Shown here: positions 25,090 to 38,102 of the stretch, one piece after another
Numbering within the stretch: position 1 is the stretch's first letter
Layout: every line of letters begins with the position of its first letter
NCBI GenBank assembly: GCA_013397115.1
Contig: VWZW01004375.1
Location: 311,298-375,297 of the forward strand
Length of the DNA stretch: 64,000 bases
Origin: Edolisoma coerulescens
Lineage: Eukaryota; Chordata; Aves; Passeriformes; Campephagidae
Direction: 5' to 3'
Program-made: the position numbers and the translations under genes
Notes under the pieces: model-generated
The model's input: only the letters and a program-made list of their open reading frames with translations
Told to the model about the DNA's origin: nothing
Databases searched by the model: none

Positions 25090-25252
25090 CGTTAACTATA
25101 AATGAAGGGCACTGTCAAGTGAGGAGCGTTTGAACAGCACTGCAAACGCCGCCGCCGCTGTCCTGTGCTGGGCTCTGCTTAATACTGAGGAGTCACGTTC
25201 CGTGACCTGTGTTAAACTGAGAGGCACACAACTCCCTGAAGATGCAAGGAGG
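25090..25252 (+). promoter_or_regulatory. Candidate promoter and first exon
   Basis: GTTAACTATAAATGAAG at about 25090 contains a TATA-like CTATAAAT. About 60 bases on is a short GC-rich block (CGCCGCCGCCGCTG), then the perfect inverted repeat GTCACGTTCCGTGAC (25192-25206). ATGCAAGGAGG at 25242 runs straight into a consensus splice donor, GTAAGT at 25253, so a transcript here would encode M-Q-G-G before splicing. The order TATA, leader, ATG and donor fits a first exon. No downstream exon can be linked to it by frame, so chance remains possible. Confidence 0.3.
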
Positions 25253-27025
25253 GTAAGTTAGTATTCATTTTGAGCATGATGGAAGGATCTGGTGCCCCAC
25301 TTTTTGGATTGGCATATCATTTAGGAGTGATGGATGCGGTTATACGTCAGTGAACATGATTTACATGGGTTTAAATGGCTCCTTTTGACGTGGTTTTTAT
25401 ACAGTGTTATTGCAGCCACCCAACAAAACCTTGCCCTGCTAGTGCACTGAAGATGATCAGATTTAGGTGTCTTGACAGCCCTCGCTTTTTCTGCTGGCAA
25501 GAAGAGACATATCCCTCCTTTCCCAAATTTCATGGAAGAGAAAACACACTTCCTTTTAAATGTCTGGAAGAGAAAAGAGCAGAGAATTCTGTCAGTGTGT
25601 TAGAAACTGGGAAATTCAGTTGTGGCTCTTAGGAGGAAGGGTTCAAAGTCCAGTGCTCCTTCATTTAAGGGCAGCTTGGCCGACAATGCCAAGTTAACCC
25701 CCTCGGTGTTTGGAAGCTCCAGCTATGAAATGCCAGTGGTTCAAAGGTTAGTCTGCCTTCTTTGCTCATAGGATGCAGTGTATGTTTCACACAGAAATGG
25801 GCAATATGCCTCTTTTAGAGGTCAGATTCTCTCCCACTGATGGAAAGTAGTTGGATGGCTACTGAACAACATTACTGCCAGAATGATGTTTTGTACCGTA
25901 CTGGTCCTCCTCAAGACCTCTTGTGAAGGTGCCTTGCTTTAAATGTAGGTCTGCTGTGGTGTACTTGAACAGGAATTTGGGGGTCAGGAAGGAAGAAATC
26001 AGAGTAAGAAGCTGATAAAGAAGTTGTTTTCCTTTAAAAAGGGTGGCTGAAAAAGGATACTCAATTTGAATTAGTTTAGTGTACACTGCACCACAAAAAA
26101 ATGAAGAGGAAGCTTTTAATTTATTGCAGGGGCTGTCCTAGTCACTCTGAAATTAAGCCTAACAGAAAAATCAGTCTTAGTCTTTACTTGGGTAAGCAGA
26201 TGGGTGAAAGAAAGTAAGTCTGTTTTTGTACCATCTCTTTTTCTCAGCAAGCCTTGTACTCATGTCACGGGGAGGAGCAGCAGGAACGTTACAGCAGCAG
26301 CAGACCTAGAGAAATGCCAGATGCTCTTCTGTGAGCAAAGGGGGATGAAGCAGCAGGAAATGAAAGGAGCCTCATCCTGATGAAAGCAGAGAGGTAGCAA
26401 GCTCTGCAAAGCAGGGTGAAATAGCTCCCCACTCTGTAAAGGGAAGGAGTCTGGGAGGTGAAGTAGCAGTAATTCACACAACCCTTGCCAGCCTATTCAA
26501 GGGACTACTGTGTAATTCAATACAGAGTGAAGAATTACCATCTTTATACACTACTGAACCTAAACCAAGCCCACAGCCAAACTGTTTCAAGGGAAAGCAT
26601 TTGCACTTGTACTGGAAATAACAGTTAATGAATGGCTCTAGTAGCTTCAGATTACATTAAGAGTTGAGATTTACTGTCTGAGTAGGATATCTCTTATGAC
26701 AGTACTTTTGTTTAAATATAGATTCCCCTTTGGAGCGGCTTGGTAAAGGAAAATACGACCAACAATGTTATGGAGCTCGCATTTCAGGGAGAAGAACTCT
26801 GCAGAGAACTGCTGCTTCTGAGGCCTTCTGAGCACACTAAAGTAGGAAGGCTCTGAGTGTCAGAAAGGTGGAAGAGGATTTGTAGTAGGCACATCCTAAA
26901 CTGAATAAGGCAAGGCAGTGTGTGGCTGACTCATCATCAGGACAAAAAATGGTTGCATTATGGGGAGGTTAATGTCATGGACCTAGGATAGGCCAAGAGG
27001 CAACTGAATTAGAGGTGAGAAAAGT
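25253..27025. other. Non-coding stretch
   Basis: If the preceding first exon is real, this would be intron. I see no recognised repeat or gene. Confidence 0.5.
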
Positions 27026-28195
27026 GAATCATAGAATGGTTTGGGTTGGAAGGGACTTTTGAAGGCCATATAGATCAACTTCCTTATAATAAGCAGGGAC
27101 ATCTTCAGCTATATCAAGTGCTCAGAGCCCTGTCCAACCTGACCTTGAATGTTTCCAGGGATGAGGGATCTACAGCTTCTCTGGGCAACCTGTTCCAGTG
27201 TTTCACCACCCTCACAGTAAAAAATTTCTTATAATATATCTAGTCTGAATCTACCTTTTCTGGTTTAAACCCATTCCCCTTGGTGCCCTATCACTACAGG
27301 CTGTATTAAAAAGTCTGTCCCCATCTTTCTTATAAGACCCTTTCGTGCACTCTAAGGCTGCTATAAGGTCTCCCCAGAGCCTTTTCTTTCCAGGCTGAAC
27401 AACCCCAAGCCTCTCAGCATGTACTCATAGGGGAGGTGCTCCAGCCCTCTGATCATTTTGATGGCCCTCCTCTGGGCTCGCAACATCAGGGCCTTGTCTT
27501 TCCTGTACTCAGCTGGATGCAGCCCTTCAGGTGGGGTCTCACCAGAGAGAGTGGATGGGGAGAATCACCCCCCTTGACCTGCTAGCCAGGCTCCTTTTGA
27601 TGCAACCCAGGATATGGTTGTCTTCCTGGGCTACCAGCATTCATTCCCATGTTGAGGTTCTCATCAACCAGCACTCCCAAGTTTTTCTCCTCAGGGCTGC
27701 TCTCAACCCATTCTCTGCCCAGTCTGTATTTGTGTTCCGCATCACTTGAAGCCACATGCAGCATCTTACACTAGGCCTCGTTAAATGGTATGAGATTCTT
27801 ATGGGCCCATTTCTCGAGCTTGTTCAGGTCCCTCTGGAAGGCATTCCATCTCTCAGGTGTTTCAGTTGCACCATATAGCTTAGTGTCACATGCAAATTTG
27901 CTGAGGGTGCACTCAGTCCCTTTTTCTGTGTCGTTGGTGAAGGTATTAAACAGTACTGGTCCCAGTACAGACCCCTGAGGGACACCAGTTGGCACCAGTC
28001 TCCATCCAGACACCGAGTCGTTTACTGCAGCTCTTTGAGTGTGACCATTCAGCTAAGTCCTTATCCATGGAATAGTCCATCAAATCTGTATCTCTCCAGT
28101 TTAGAGAAGAGGATGTTGTGAGGACCTGTCAAAGGCCTTACAGAGGTCCACATGGATGGCATCTGTAGTTCTTGCCTTGTCCACTGAATGGAAGA
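27026..28195 (-). mobile_element. CR1 LINE, 3' part with reverse transcriptase remnant
   Basis: The copy is inverted: the left edge GAATCATAGAATGGTTTGGG is the reverse complement of the CR1 3' terminus. Its 3' untranslated region occupies roughly 27026-27400. Further right the minus strand encodes the end of the reverse transcriptase: GVPQGSVLGPVLFNTF, then SKFACDTKLYG (the catalytic FADD motif changed to FACD), then LNKLEKWAHKNLIPFNEA, all within 27771-28013. Sequence like the upstream ORF2 continues to about 28195, where similarity fades. The lost catalytic aspartate and the 5' truncation mean it is dead. It is less decayed than the CR1 at 36.3 kb and so younger. Confidence 0.95.
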
Positions 28196-30659
28196 GCTGC
28201 TGGAGTAGTCACAGGAAAATGTAGCATGAAAAGAAGGATGTAAAGAAGTGAGGAGAAGACAAAAGTATCCCCTCAACCCAAATAAAAGACTGAAGAGCTC
28301 TGGGTAACTTTTCTGATTTGGGCTGCAGAAGTGTCTGATGCACAGAGACTCCTATATGGTGGTCAGTCTCTGAACAGGCACTTAATGCCGTCTTATTTTA
28401 GTTTAGATTCTGTGAACAACTGCAGCTCCTGATAATCAAACACTGGAAATATCCTTTTCATTCTGCATGGCTTGCCTGCCCTGGAGGCTAGATCCAGAGT
28501 GATGGCTAATGGGAGCTTTGACAGGAGCTCTGCACAGATTGGTGATTTGGAGAGTAGCATTTTCTTCACTCTTGGTCTAATCTTGGAGGAAGTGAGTCAC
28601 TGCTGTCTTTCTTTCATTTGCTTGGAAGTTGTGCTGGTAGCAAGAACACATTATAGAAGAGGCAAATTTGCTGTCCTTCCTTCTTATACTTGTGTCTCTC
28701 TTGTGCTAACTTATCCCACTTAATGCAGAAGGAGCCACTCATCTTGAAATGGAGTTCATAAACCAGTGGCTCTAAAAGGGACAGAGGAGCTATTTAATTA
28801 ATGGCTTCTGTTCATCCCAGCCACCCAGCCTAGCCTACTCCTGCATTTACCTGGCTCAAGGGGAACAGATTATAGGGCAGTAGTGCTGTAGTGTTCCCTT
28901 CCAGGCAGAACCTGAGACCTGTTCAGCTTCATGGGGAAGCAGTGACCCTGCAGCAGCAAACCTCTGCGAGATGTTAATCCTGCTCTAAGGATGACAGCGA
29001 TGCAAAGCTCTCTTAACGTCAGCATGACCAGGATGGACAGGTGAGGTGTAGAAATAGGTGATACAAGAATTTTGAGATGTTCCTTGGGGTCATCCATAAG
29101 ACTGTGCAAATCCAGGTCCTCTAAAGACACTTTTCCTCCCTGACCCCCAGATGAGCTGTTCTCACGATGCTGAGGCTGAAGGCTGGGGCAGAGTGCGTAT
29201 CCTAAGGTAAAGTGGAAATAGAAACATATACCTCAATTTGTGCTGTTCTCCTTCCTGACGTAATCAAGTACTGTAAGTTTTACACACCAGTGCACAGATT
29301 ACTGGCATTTACTAGGAAGAATGAGGAGCAGGCTGGCAACTGCTTGGAGGCACATGGAATATACAGGCAATTGCTCTGGAGCATGGGGAACACACAGGCA
29401 ATTCAATTCCCAACTGGTTTCTAGGCAGGAGCTACCAATTAAAATTAAAAGAATAAAAGACCGCAAGCTTGGGACTGATGATACGCTCTGGAGAGAGGAG
29501 TTGCCAACAGCTTGTGCTACAAAGATGCTTCTCTTTCAATGGATTTCAAATGGTGAAAGAAACTCAGGTAACAGATCATTCTTTTCTTCTGGCTTCCCTG
29601 ATTTTCATGTACTCAGTCGTACAGCCAGAATTCCTACAAAGACAGACGGGGCTGCTCCCCATGAATTCCAAACAGCGAGCCAGCCTTTTGAGAGCTGATG
29701 CAGTGAATATGCCAGCAGTCAGCTATACCTAGGAAGTGAGATTTTAAAACCGGGCATCAGGTACCTGAGCAGAGAATGTTGAATGATGAGGCTTAGGTAG
29801 TCTACTAATGAGAGTGTGCTATTTTTATATATCTGTATCTATCTATATATGAAATTATTTAGGAATAATAAAAAAAATTATCCATCTGATGTGTCTTTCA
29901 CATTAATTGTTCATGCGTCTCTGAAGCAAACCTCCCCTTCTGATGAAGAAAACTGAAGTCTGTCTAGGTGAGGTTATTAGACATATGTGGGATCTGCAAA
30001 GCTGGGGTTTATGCTGTGTCCATCACAGTGGTCTCTGAGGATCATGTGGAAAGTCCGTAAGTTTTAACTGTAATTACCAAACTGCAGCTACCATGGGGCA
30101 GATGAAGTTGTAAATCATAATCTGTCATTGGTTATGAAGTCAAAACATGCTTCCCTTGCCTCTCTGAGAAACCATGTGAATGTTGATTAACTAGTCAGGG
30201 AGAGGCTGCTGGATAGGAGAATTTTCACAAAAAGCAGTGAGTTTACTCAATTTTTTAAATTATTTTTATAAAAGAGGATAACACAGAGACTCTTATTGCT
30301 TCAGGATGTCGAAGTCCTAATGGTGGTGCAAGGCAAGAATTGTGATCTTACCTGAATTCCTTGCCAGCCAGAGAAAAAGCCGTGCCCACCGGCCACTGAA
30401 AAATGGTGGCACTAATCCCGTCAAAATATCTGGAGGTAATGGATGCATTGTTTTATGATGCATTCTGTCACGTGTCCTTTGCTTGGGAATCAGAGTAAGA
30501 AAGTGAAAACCTTTCTGGCACTTCACCTCTGTTGGGTAACTTAGGAATCACCAGACCCCACACCACAGTACTTCAAAGTCATTGCGGTTCCTCATGTCAA
30601 CACAATTCTGCTACAGTAGGGTTTGCTTTGTGAAGGATAAACTGTGTGGCTTTCAGATT
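28196..30659. other. Non-coding stretch
   Basis: I see no recognised gene. Several frames of up to 125 codons (for example 29321-29698) have no motif or splice support. A short TATC/TATA-rich tract lies near 29826-29850. Confidence 0.55.
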
Positions 30660-31345
30660 TCTCCTTCGGAGAGCTTAATGCATAAACTGATCCACCAGCA
30701 GGTGCAGGATGGAATCATTAATTATTGCTTAGCTTAGCAAACTGCATCTTAAATTATGATATCGATTACAATGCTGAATGAAAAGGCTGAGCTGGTGTTA
30801 TAGTATTTGACACAAGCAGCATTTTAAAGTGTTCACACTGATTGCATGATGCGCCAGTATTGTTTTTGGAAAGCGATAGACTTAAAATACGGCATTGCAT
30901 AAAGTGTTAGGTGCTTCTAAATTCATTTACTTAAACTTTGATTAAAATATTTTTTATGGCAAAAGGTGCTCACCCAGAGTTCTTGTTCTCCTTAACGAGT
31001 ACAAGCCATTGTTTGCTGTATCAGTTCACCAAATAAATGACATTAAAGCACAGCAAAAATACATTTGCAGCATCCCTAGTAAGTTCTGTAGGATTTCCTG
31101 ACAGGATAAACATGTCTTTTCTGCCCTCCTTTTTTTCCCTCCCCCCCAAAACGAGCAATAAAAACATTTTGCATAAACAAATTCCAAATTACAACTAATC
31201 ATAGGAAAGCTGACAAATGTATGCTATGCTAGTCTGTGAAAATACTAATCAAAGCAGTCTGTCAATTGTTAAAGTTAATGATTTAGATATGCAAAACTCT
31301 GACTAAATTTTTGTGGATAATTACATAATTACGCCTGGGTTAACA
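30660..31345. promoter_or_regulatory. Candidate conserved non-coding element cluster
   Basis: A long AT-rich block with almost no long open frames and many developmental-type motifs: GGAATCATTAATTATTGC near 30711, AAATTATGATATCGATTACAATG near 30752 (containing ATCGAT) and ACAAATTCC...CAACTAATC near 31180. Its complexity differs from simple AT-rich intergenic DNA. Conservation must be tested by alignment. Confidence 0.3.
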
Positions 31346-34143
31346 CAATCAAAAATAGCAATTGCATGCTCCATCTTGAAACCACCACAGCAGTTCCCTA
31401 CTATCTTTTAAAGGCCTCTTTACCCTTGTTCCCCCTGCACACAAAGTGCAGTAGGAAAATAAAAAACTGGGAGTCACCTGGGAAGGAAAAGCAGCTGTGG
31501 TAGGTGCCTCATGCCTAGTGCAGTCACTCTTTGCCCTCTGCAAAAGCAATCCCCTGGAGAACAAAGAACCTGCTAGCGTGGGTGGAGGTATGGGAGAAGA
31601 CAGCCAGATAACGGAGCATTGGAAACAGGAGAGTTATCTGCTGTAACAAGCTGAAGGAGCAGCACCTCCACTCATGGATTAAAATGTGTGTGATAGTGAG
31701 CTTTTCCTGTGGGAGGCATTGCAGATTGAAGGGGAGGGAGTTTAACCTTTGTTTTAAAGGTCTTGCTGTCATGCGGGAACCTAGGACTGGCAAGGCTTTC
31801 CTAGGTCATTCATTATTTCATTAAATTATCAAATCACTCAAAAGTTCCTTTTGAACCCAGACAGTCCCCTCACAGGTGTTTGCCCTAGAAGGTGCTATCA
31901 AGGTCTTCCATGCAAACCCCCCCGCCCCTTGAGCTATGAAATGAGCCCTCCACCTGACCACATGCTTAAAGCCTTTGCTGAGGTGCCAGAGGAAGGGAGA
32001 CTTTTGGTGGAGGGGAAACAAAAGGGGGTAAGCAAACCAGATCCTGGTGGGCACTGGTCTTTTTCCAGCTCCTTTGAAAATAGCTTTGAAAAGGTTAGTC
32101 CTTGGAAATCTTGAATTTCTCTTGCACCACTGCTTCTTTTTCCTTCTCATGTTGGCTTCTTGCTCTCTTTTTATACTAGGTCTAACTAGTACTGTATAGA
32201 GATCCCAGTTGTCAGGAATCTCAGGAAGGTGACAGAGTATAAATAAAATGAATATTGGGCTCTTTGCTGAATGTCACATCGGCTGGGATGGGGTAATGGT
32301 AGTGATGGGGAATTAAAAAGTAATATATCTCTTGTGTAATTTTTTATCATAATTTTTCTATACAGTTTCCATTAAATAGATGAATGACCTGAATGAAAAA
32401 GAGAAATAAAGTGAAAGTATAAAATCAGTCCCTGTCAAGAGCTACATAAAAAGAGCCAGGGCCCCAGCCTTCTGAAACTGGCTGCCTAAATTCTAAAATC
32501 TGCAAGTAGGTGTTCAGGTGAATTGACTGGCTTTAGTAGTACCTTACTACTAGTAGGGATCTAACATGTAAGGGAAGTAAATGCTTATTGATGCAGATAT
32601 AGTCACAACACCAGCCCTCTGCCCAGAATATACTGTCCAAGTCAGCTTTAGCCCATTGATGGTATGGGGCCCATTATTGCTTTTGTTATATTTTCAAGTG
32701 TAACTATTAGAAATGCACGCAGTGAGTTGCTAAGTCTGGATTAAGGGTGTGAAATTAAATAGTGGTGCAGTTGGATGTCTGAATGAAACCCAAAATGTTG
32801 TTTTGGAAACCACGCAAGCACCTGGAGCAGTATCAGAGCTCTGAGGCACTATTCACCGGTCTTACACTGCTTACTTCTTGCTGCACTGATGAAGCAAAAA
32901 TAAACTTCCTGTACTTAGACAGATTTTAAACATTTTTCTACAAGACAGAAACCAGATGGAATATTTTCACAGCTGACACAAAAATTCACAGTTTTCGTGA
33001 CTTCTGTGATATTGTGATTTATACAGGGACTTTCTGTATCAGCAGCCCTGAGCAGACAGCGTCTTGCCATTCAAGCTTTTAAACATTGTTTGGATTGGTA
33101 GGTCAAAAGATTGTATTAGCTGTGTGAAACATGAAGTATCAGAGGATTTAAATGATAGTTCTGTGAGCTGTTCTGTTTTCACATCTTGACTATAAGTCTT
33201 AGTAATAAACTATGTTAAAAGTACACTGCTCCAAAATGGATGGCAAACCCTTAAGTCATTTCTAGAAGCAAACAAGAAATTCTTATATCAGGGCACGAGC
33301 GCAAGGCAGGCAATTGCTTTAAGCATTTGCAAGATCTTTTAAAGGGGGGACATGAGTGGCAGAAGGCATTCTGCGTGGGGCTGCATGTTTCACAGGCAAT
33401 ATTTTCAGATAAACCTGACAAAAAAGTGTTGAACATTGTTTCTGCGTATTGGGGAGGTGGATTTTTTGTTTGATTGATTGTTTTCCCCTGCTGGGAATTA
33501 AGAAGCCAAGTCAAAATTGCTGGTAGACCTGTTGGAAGGAACTGGTGGTTTGTGTGGGACCTGGCAGAGCTTAATGCAGGCTGGGTTTTTCTCCATATCC
33601 TGTTTCATTTGCTCTCCATTTGTGCCTGGATTAGCTTGTTATTCTTTGCAGTGGAGATTCTTCCCATCTTTGTGGGAATCCACAGTTTCATGGGAAACTA
33701 GTCTTGACCTGTACCTAAAAAAAAAATCAGAAATGCATTGGATTTTCTAGTTTTACAATACTTACTCTACACATGAGAGCAGTGTTTTGGCAACCGAGGT
33801 GGCTGCCTGCCTGTTTTCCGATGCAGTTCCAGATTTTATGTTTTCCTTTCACAGTCGTGGCTGATGTGACTTTTGGCTGTGTGGTATCCTTCCTAATCTG
33901 AAGCAGCATGTTGGTGGTTTTGGTTCTAATCGTACTCAAGAGTTCAGTCTGCTGAAGGAGGCAATGTTGGAAGTATTCCTTGTGTGTATGTATTTATAGG
34001 ATCCCATGCTCTGAAAATCCACTTTTCTCCCCATCCAAGAGAGCTGGTTTGCATAGGACTCCAGAAATCAGAGAGCTGTCTTTTCTTTAATCAGGTGTTT
34101 GTTTAGGAAGAGTTGTGTTATTGCTAGGGAATGTAATTTCATT
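31346..34143. other. Non-coding stretch
   Basis: I see no recognised gene or repeat family. Confidence 0.55.
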
Positions 34144-35256
34144 GAATCATAGAATGGCTTGGGTCGGAAGGGACCTTAAAGACTGTCTTATTCCAACCCC
34201 CACCATGGACAGGGACACCTTCAACTAGACCAGGTTACTCAAAGCCCCACCCAACCTGGCCTTGAACACTCCCTGGGATGGGGCATCCACAGCTTCTCTG
34301 GGCAACCTGTTCCAGTGCCTCACCACCCTCATAGTGAAGAATTTCTTCCTAATATCTACTCTAAACCTACCCTCCATCAGTTTGAGGCCATTCCACCTTG
34401 TCATATACCTACACAGTTGGGAGCCCCAGAGCTGGATGCAGTGTTCCAGGTGGGGTCTCAAGAGAGTAGAAGAGCAGGATCCCCTCCCTTGCCCTGCTGG
34501 CCACACTGCGTTTGATGCAGCCCAGGGCACAGTTGGCTTTCTGGACTGCAAGTGCACATTGATGGCTTATGTTGAGTTTCTCATCAACCAACATCCTCAA
34601 GCCTTTCTCCTCGGGGCTGCTCTCAATCCGTTCTCCACCCAGCCTGTATTGACAGTGGGTGTTGCACTGACCCAGGTGCAGGACCTGTTGGACTTGTTGA
34701 ACTTCATCAAGTTTGCACAGACCACATCTAAAGCCTGCCCAGGTCCCTCTGGATGGCATCCCTTCCCAGTTGTCCCAATACCAACCCCTGAGGAACACCA
34801 CTCATCACTGCTCTCCACTTGGACATCAAATCATTGACCACAACTCTTTGAGTGTGACCATCCATCCAGTTCCTTATCCATTGAATGGTCCATCCATCAA
34901 ATCCACGTCTCTACAGTTTAGAGACAAGGATATTGTGCAGGACAGCGCCAAGTGTTTTGTACAAGTTCAGGTAGATGATGTAAGTCCCTCTTCCATCATC
35001 TTCTAGTGCTGTAACCCTATTATAGGAGGTCATCACGTTTGTCAGCCATGATTTACCCTTAGTGAAGCCATGTTGGCTGTCACTAATCACCTCCTTATTT
35101 TCCATGTGCCTTAGCATAGTATCCAGAAGGATCTGCTCCATGATGTTGTTGGGCACGGTGGTGAAACTGACCGGCCTGTAGTTCCCTCGGTCTTTCTTTC
35201 TTTCCTTTTCAATAGTGGGGGTTATGTTTCCCTTTGTCTGTTTTCCAGTTTCTTGA
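34144..35256 (-). mobile_element. CR1 LINE, 3' part
   Basis: The inverted copy starts GAATCATAGAATGGCTTGGG (reverse complement of the CR1 3' end), followed by ACCTTCAACTAGACCAGG and the 3' untranslated region. To the right it continues into reverse-transcriptase sequence read on the minus strand, including LMEGRFRVDIRKKFFTMRVV, RHWNRLPREAVDAP (34225-34557) and QHGFTKGKSWLTNV (34911-35156), the last matching the CR1 motif QHGFTKGKSCLTNL. A block is missing around 34780-34800, where the frame jumps. The right end fades near GTTTTCCAGTTTC at 35256. It is 5'-truncated, frameshifted and inactive. Confidence 0.95.
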
Positions 35257-36295
35257 CAGCTCTGAGAAAGATGGAGGTATATATAATTGTAGGTGCTTCT
35301 GATATGTGCACCTTATCTTTGTAGAAGGATTAATTGTGTAAATAAAGGAGAAAATACATGGTTAACAGGTAATATGCAGCAAGGGCAAGGCTTAGTCTCC
35401 AATGTGTTTTTCCTGCCCAACCATTTCTCAAGGTGTGCCAAAGTATCCCTCAGTCTTCTGGAACATACGTGCCAGTCTCAACTCCAGTGCAATGGTCAAA
35501 TGAAGTAGCATTGAACCACATTTACCCTTTATGGTGAAATGGCACTTGATGTTGTTGGACTTCTGCACACCATCCTCCCCCCTAAAAAAAAAAGAAATAC
35601 GGTAGAGACAGAGGAAAGGATGGTTAATAATTTACAGCAAATCTTACTGAATTTTGTGCGAAGTAAATATTGTTTCCAATGATATCTGCTGAAAATTGGC
35701 ATACAATAAAACATTTGGTGATAACATATGGAAGTAGGTGTGAGAGACAGTTGAAGAAGCTTTTCACTTTTCTGTACATGTTTATAATCTAGTGTCCTCA
35801 GCATTATAGATACTACATATTGAAACTGTCTGTATGCAACCTGGCTTACAAAAAAAAAAAAAGTGCTGTTTTGAGTAGATAATATTGGCATTCTCAGCAT
35901 GTTATTTCTCCATTTGGACCTTTTTTGCCTGTTTCTTTTCTTTTTTCACCCCCAGCCATCTTCAATGAGTACAGACACTGTTTTACAAGGTTCATGCTAA
36001 TGAACGATTGCTTAGAAGGCTGTAGCACAAATCCATGGTGTTCATCTATAGACAGTCTGTGAAATCCAGGAAACCACATTTTAAATATAATGTTGATATA
36101 TATCTAGGGCAGTTTAAACAAATGCAGTCACTTTTGCAAGATACTTCCTTTGGCTACACTGATCTGGCAAGTTATACATATATATATATGTATATGCTTA
36201 AATCCCATGTGTACTTGCTTTGAAGTCAATGGGATTACTTGAATGTTTATATACTCTGGTGGTTTGAGGCTTTAAAACATAGAAGGACATTTGAC
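35257..36295. other. Non-coding stretch
   Basis: It holds an A-rich run near 35585, an A13 tract near 35849, a TA-rich tract (36173-36196) and a short fold-back AATCCCA...TGGGATT at 36201-36236 around TGAAGTCAATGGG, resembling the old fold-back repeats at 24.7 kb. No gene is recognised. Confidence 0.55.
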
Positions 36296-37660
36296 ATTTA
36301 GAAAAGTAGGGCTGGAAGGGGCCTCAAGGAGTCCCCCTTCTGCAGGATTGGTTATATTTATATCATTCCTCAAAGAATTGGGGTTTTTTCTAGGCTGTTC
36401 TTAAAAACATCTGGTGATAGAGATTCCAGATTCCATGGTTTTCCCAGGCTCCATCCCAGTGCTTCACTATCTTTGTTACTATAAATGTTTTTCTGTAATG
36501 TCTGACCTGCATCTGTCTTGCTGCAAATTAAAGCTGTTATTTGTCGAACTTTGTAACATGCAAGAACACTGTGTGTGACAAACTCTTACACATTCAAAGT
36601 CTTAAAATTGCCTTCCCAGGAATTCTCATCTCTGAAGACCCCAGAGTTTTCAAATCTTTTCCCCTGGACACATTTTCTGGACCTCTGGAGGCTTCCACTG
36701 CTTTTCTTCTGGGGCTCTCCAATTAGACCGTCTCTGCCTTGCAGTCTCTTCCTTTCCATCCCCCATTAAGCGTCATCGCTTTTCTTGACACCACGGTTAT
36801 TCATCAGCATCTCTTCAAACTCTGAGCCTCAGTACTCACAGTTGTCCTACTCATGCCATTTGTATAGTCTGCAAGCGCAGTCAGTGTGCTGTGTCATGGC
36901 CAGATGATTTATGAAAGTACTAAAACACAATCATATCCACAGCAGAGTTTTTTAATCCTCCTGTCCCCCTAGATGGCTTCGACTATGGGCAAATGATAAC
37001 TTTCTCTAGACATTACACCCAACCACTTTCGTACCTGTCTTGCAGTTTTCTTCAGACCATGTTTTGTTAGTGTGCATGAGAGTGACATTTGAGACAGCAC
37101 CACAAGCTTTACTAAATCAGGAAACGTGACATCTCCTTCTCTGCTTCTGCCACAAGGCCTGTTCCCATATGGCAGCAGGAAATTACATTGATTTGACAGG
37201 ATTTATTCTCTAGAAATCCATACTAGCTGCTATTCATTTCCATGTTATCTTCTAGGCACTTACAAGTAGTTTGAATACTTGTTCTGCTGTTTTTCTGAGA
37301 ATTGAAGACTGGCTCATAACTCCGTAGTTCTGCTTCCCCGCTTTGCAGAGCTGGATATTCTGTTTACTTTTTCCCAGCCTTTTAGTACCTCATCTTCTAT
37401 TCTTTCATTCTCAGAGGTGACTGTCCAGTGATTCAGAGAGCTCTCAAGTGGCCATGTAAGATTCCCGAGTTGAAATGCATTTGCCCAATCAATTTAAAGA
37501 CCTCTGATTTATTTAAGGGCATATTAATCTGCTCTTTTTAGGCCGTTATCTTCCTGCTACTGTGTCTTCTGTTCCTTGTCTTCACTGGCATATGTGTCCT
37601 GTAGAAGTCTCTCAGCAGTGCTATCAACTCTCCTAAACTGTTTATTTTGCCTTGCATGAA
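36296..37660 (-). mobile_element. Old, diverged CR1 LINE
   Basis: A second kind of CR1, much more decayed than the others. Landmarks on the plus strand, in order and each the reverse complement of CR1 sequence: GGGCTGGAAGGGGCCTCAAG (36309), GAGATTCCAGATTCC, CATCCCAGTGCTTCACTATC (36452), GGGGCTCTCCAATTAGACC, CCACAAGGCCTGTTCCCATA (37151), TTTGACAGGATTTATTCTCTAGAAATCCATACTAGCTGCTA (in two parts, 37193-37232), CATGTTATCTTCTAGGCACTT and CATTTGCCCAATCAATTT. From memory these follow the consensus of CR1 copies common in turtles and crocodilians. Frames are destroyed by stops and indels. Some internal parts (about 36780-37080) are hard to align by eye, and the right end is approximate. Confidence 0.75.
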
Positions 37661-38028
37661 ATCTCTTGAGTTTAGATTGACTGCCAGGGTTAAATCCTGC
37701 TGATACTGGGTTGAATCCTGCTGATTGTGTTGCTTTTGGATCAAGGCTTAATTGTAGACCATGGAAAGAACCTTGATTTTTGGTTCCTTCTTGGGCAGTG
37801 GTCTTGCTGAAGAGTGAATGGTACTAACTGCAATAATGGGACCTGAGGTGGGTTGTGATTTGGGGTGCCTGCTGACCAACTTGTGTGAGGTAGGGTTTGA
37901 GCTGTTGTATTGATTTGTTTTCAACCAGAACAAATGGCTCAGCTGTCACTCTGGGAGCTTAATGAATACTTACGCCACAGCGTCTGCTCCTCTTTGTTAG
38001 ATCTGAGAATTTATTTTAGCAAGGGTTA

Positions 38029-38102
38029 ATTATATAGGATGTTTAGAGAATAAATTAACCACATCTATTATATAGGATGTTTAGAGAATAAATTGACCAC
38101 AT
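38029..38102. repeat. 38-bp tandem duplication
   Basis: ATTATATAGGATGTTTAGAG followed by AATAAATT(A/G)ACCACAT occurs at 38029-38064 and 38067-38102, with one mismatch in 36 bases. This is a recent duplication. Confidence 0.97.

Noticed and set aside
34225..35156. Several overlapping open frames in both directions
   Set aside because: Minus-strand ones are CR1 pieces; plus-strand ones are their antisense shadows.
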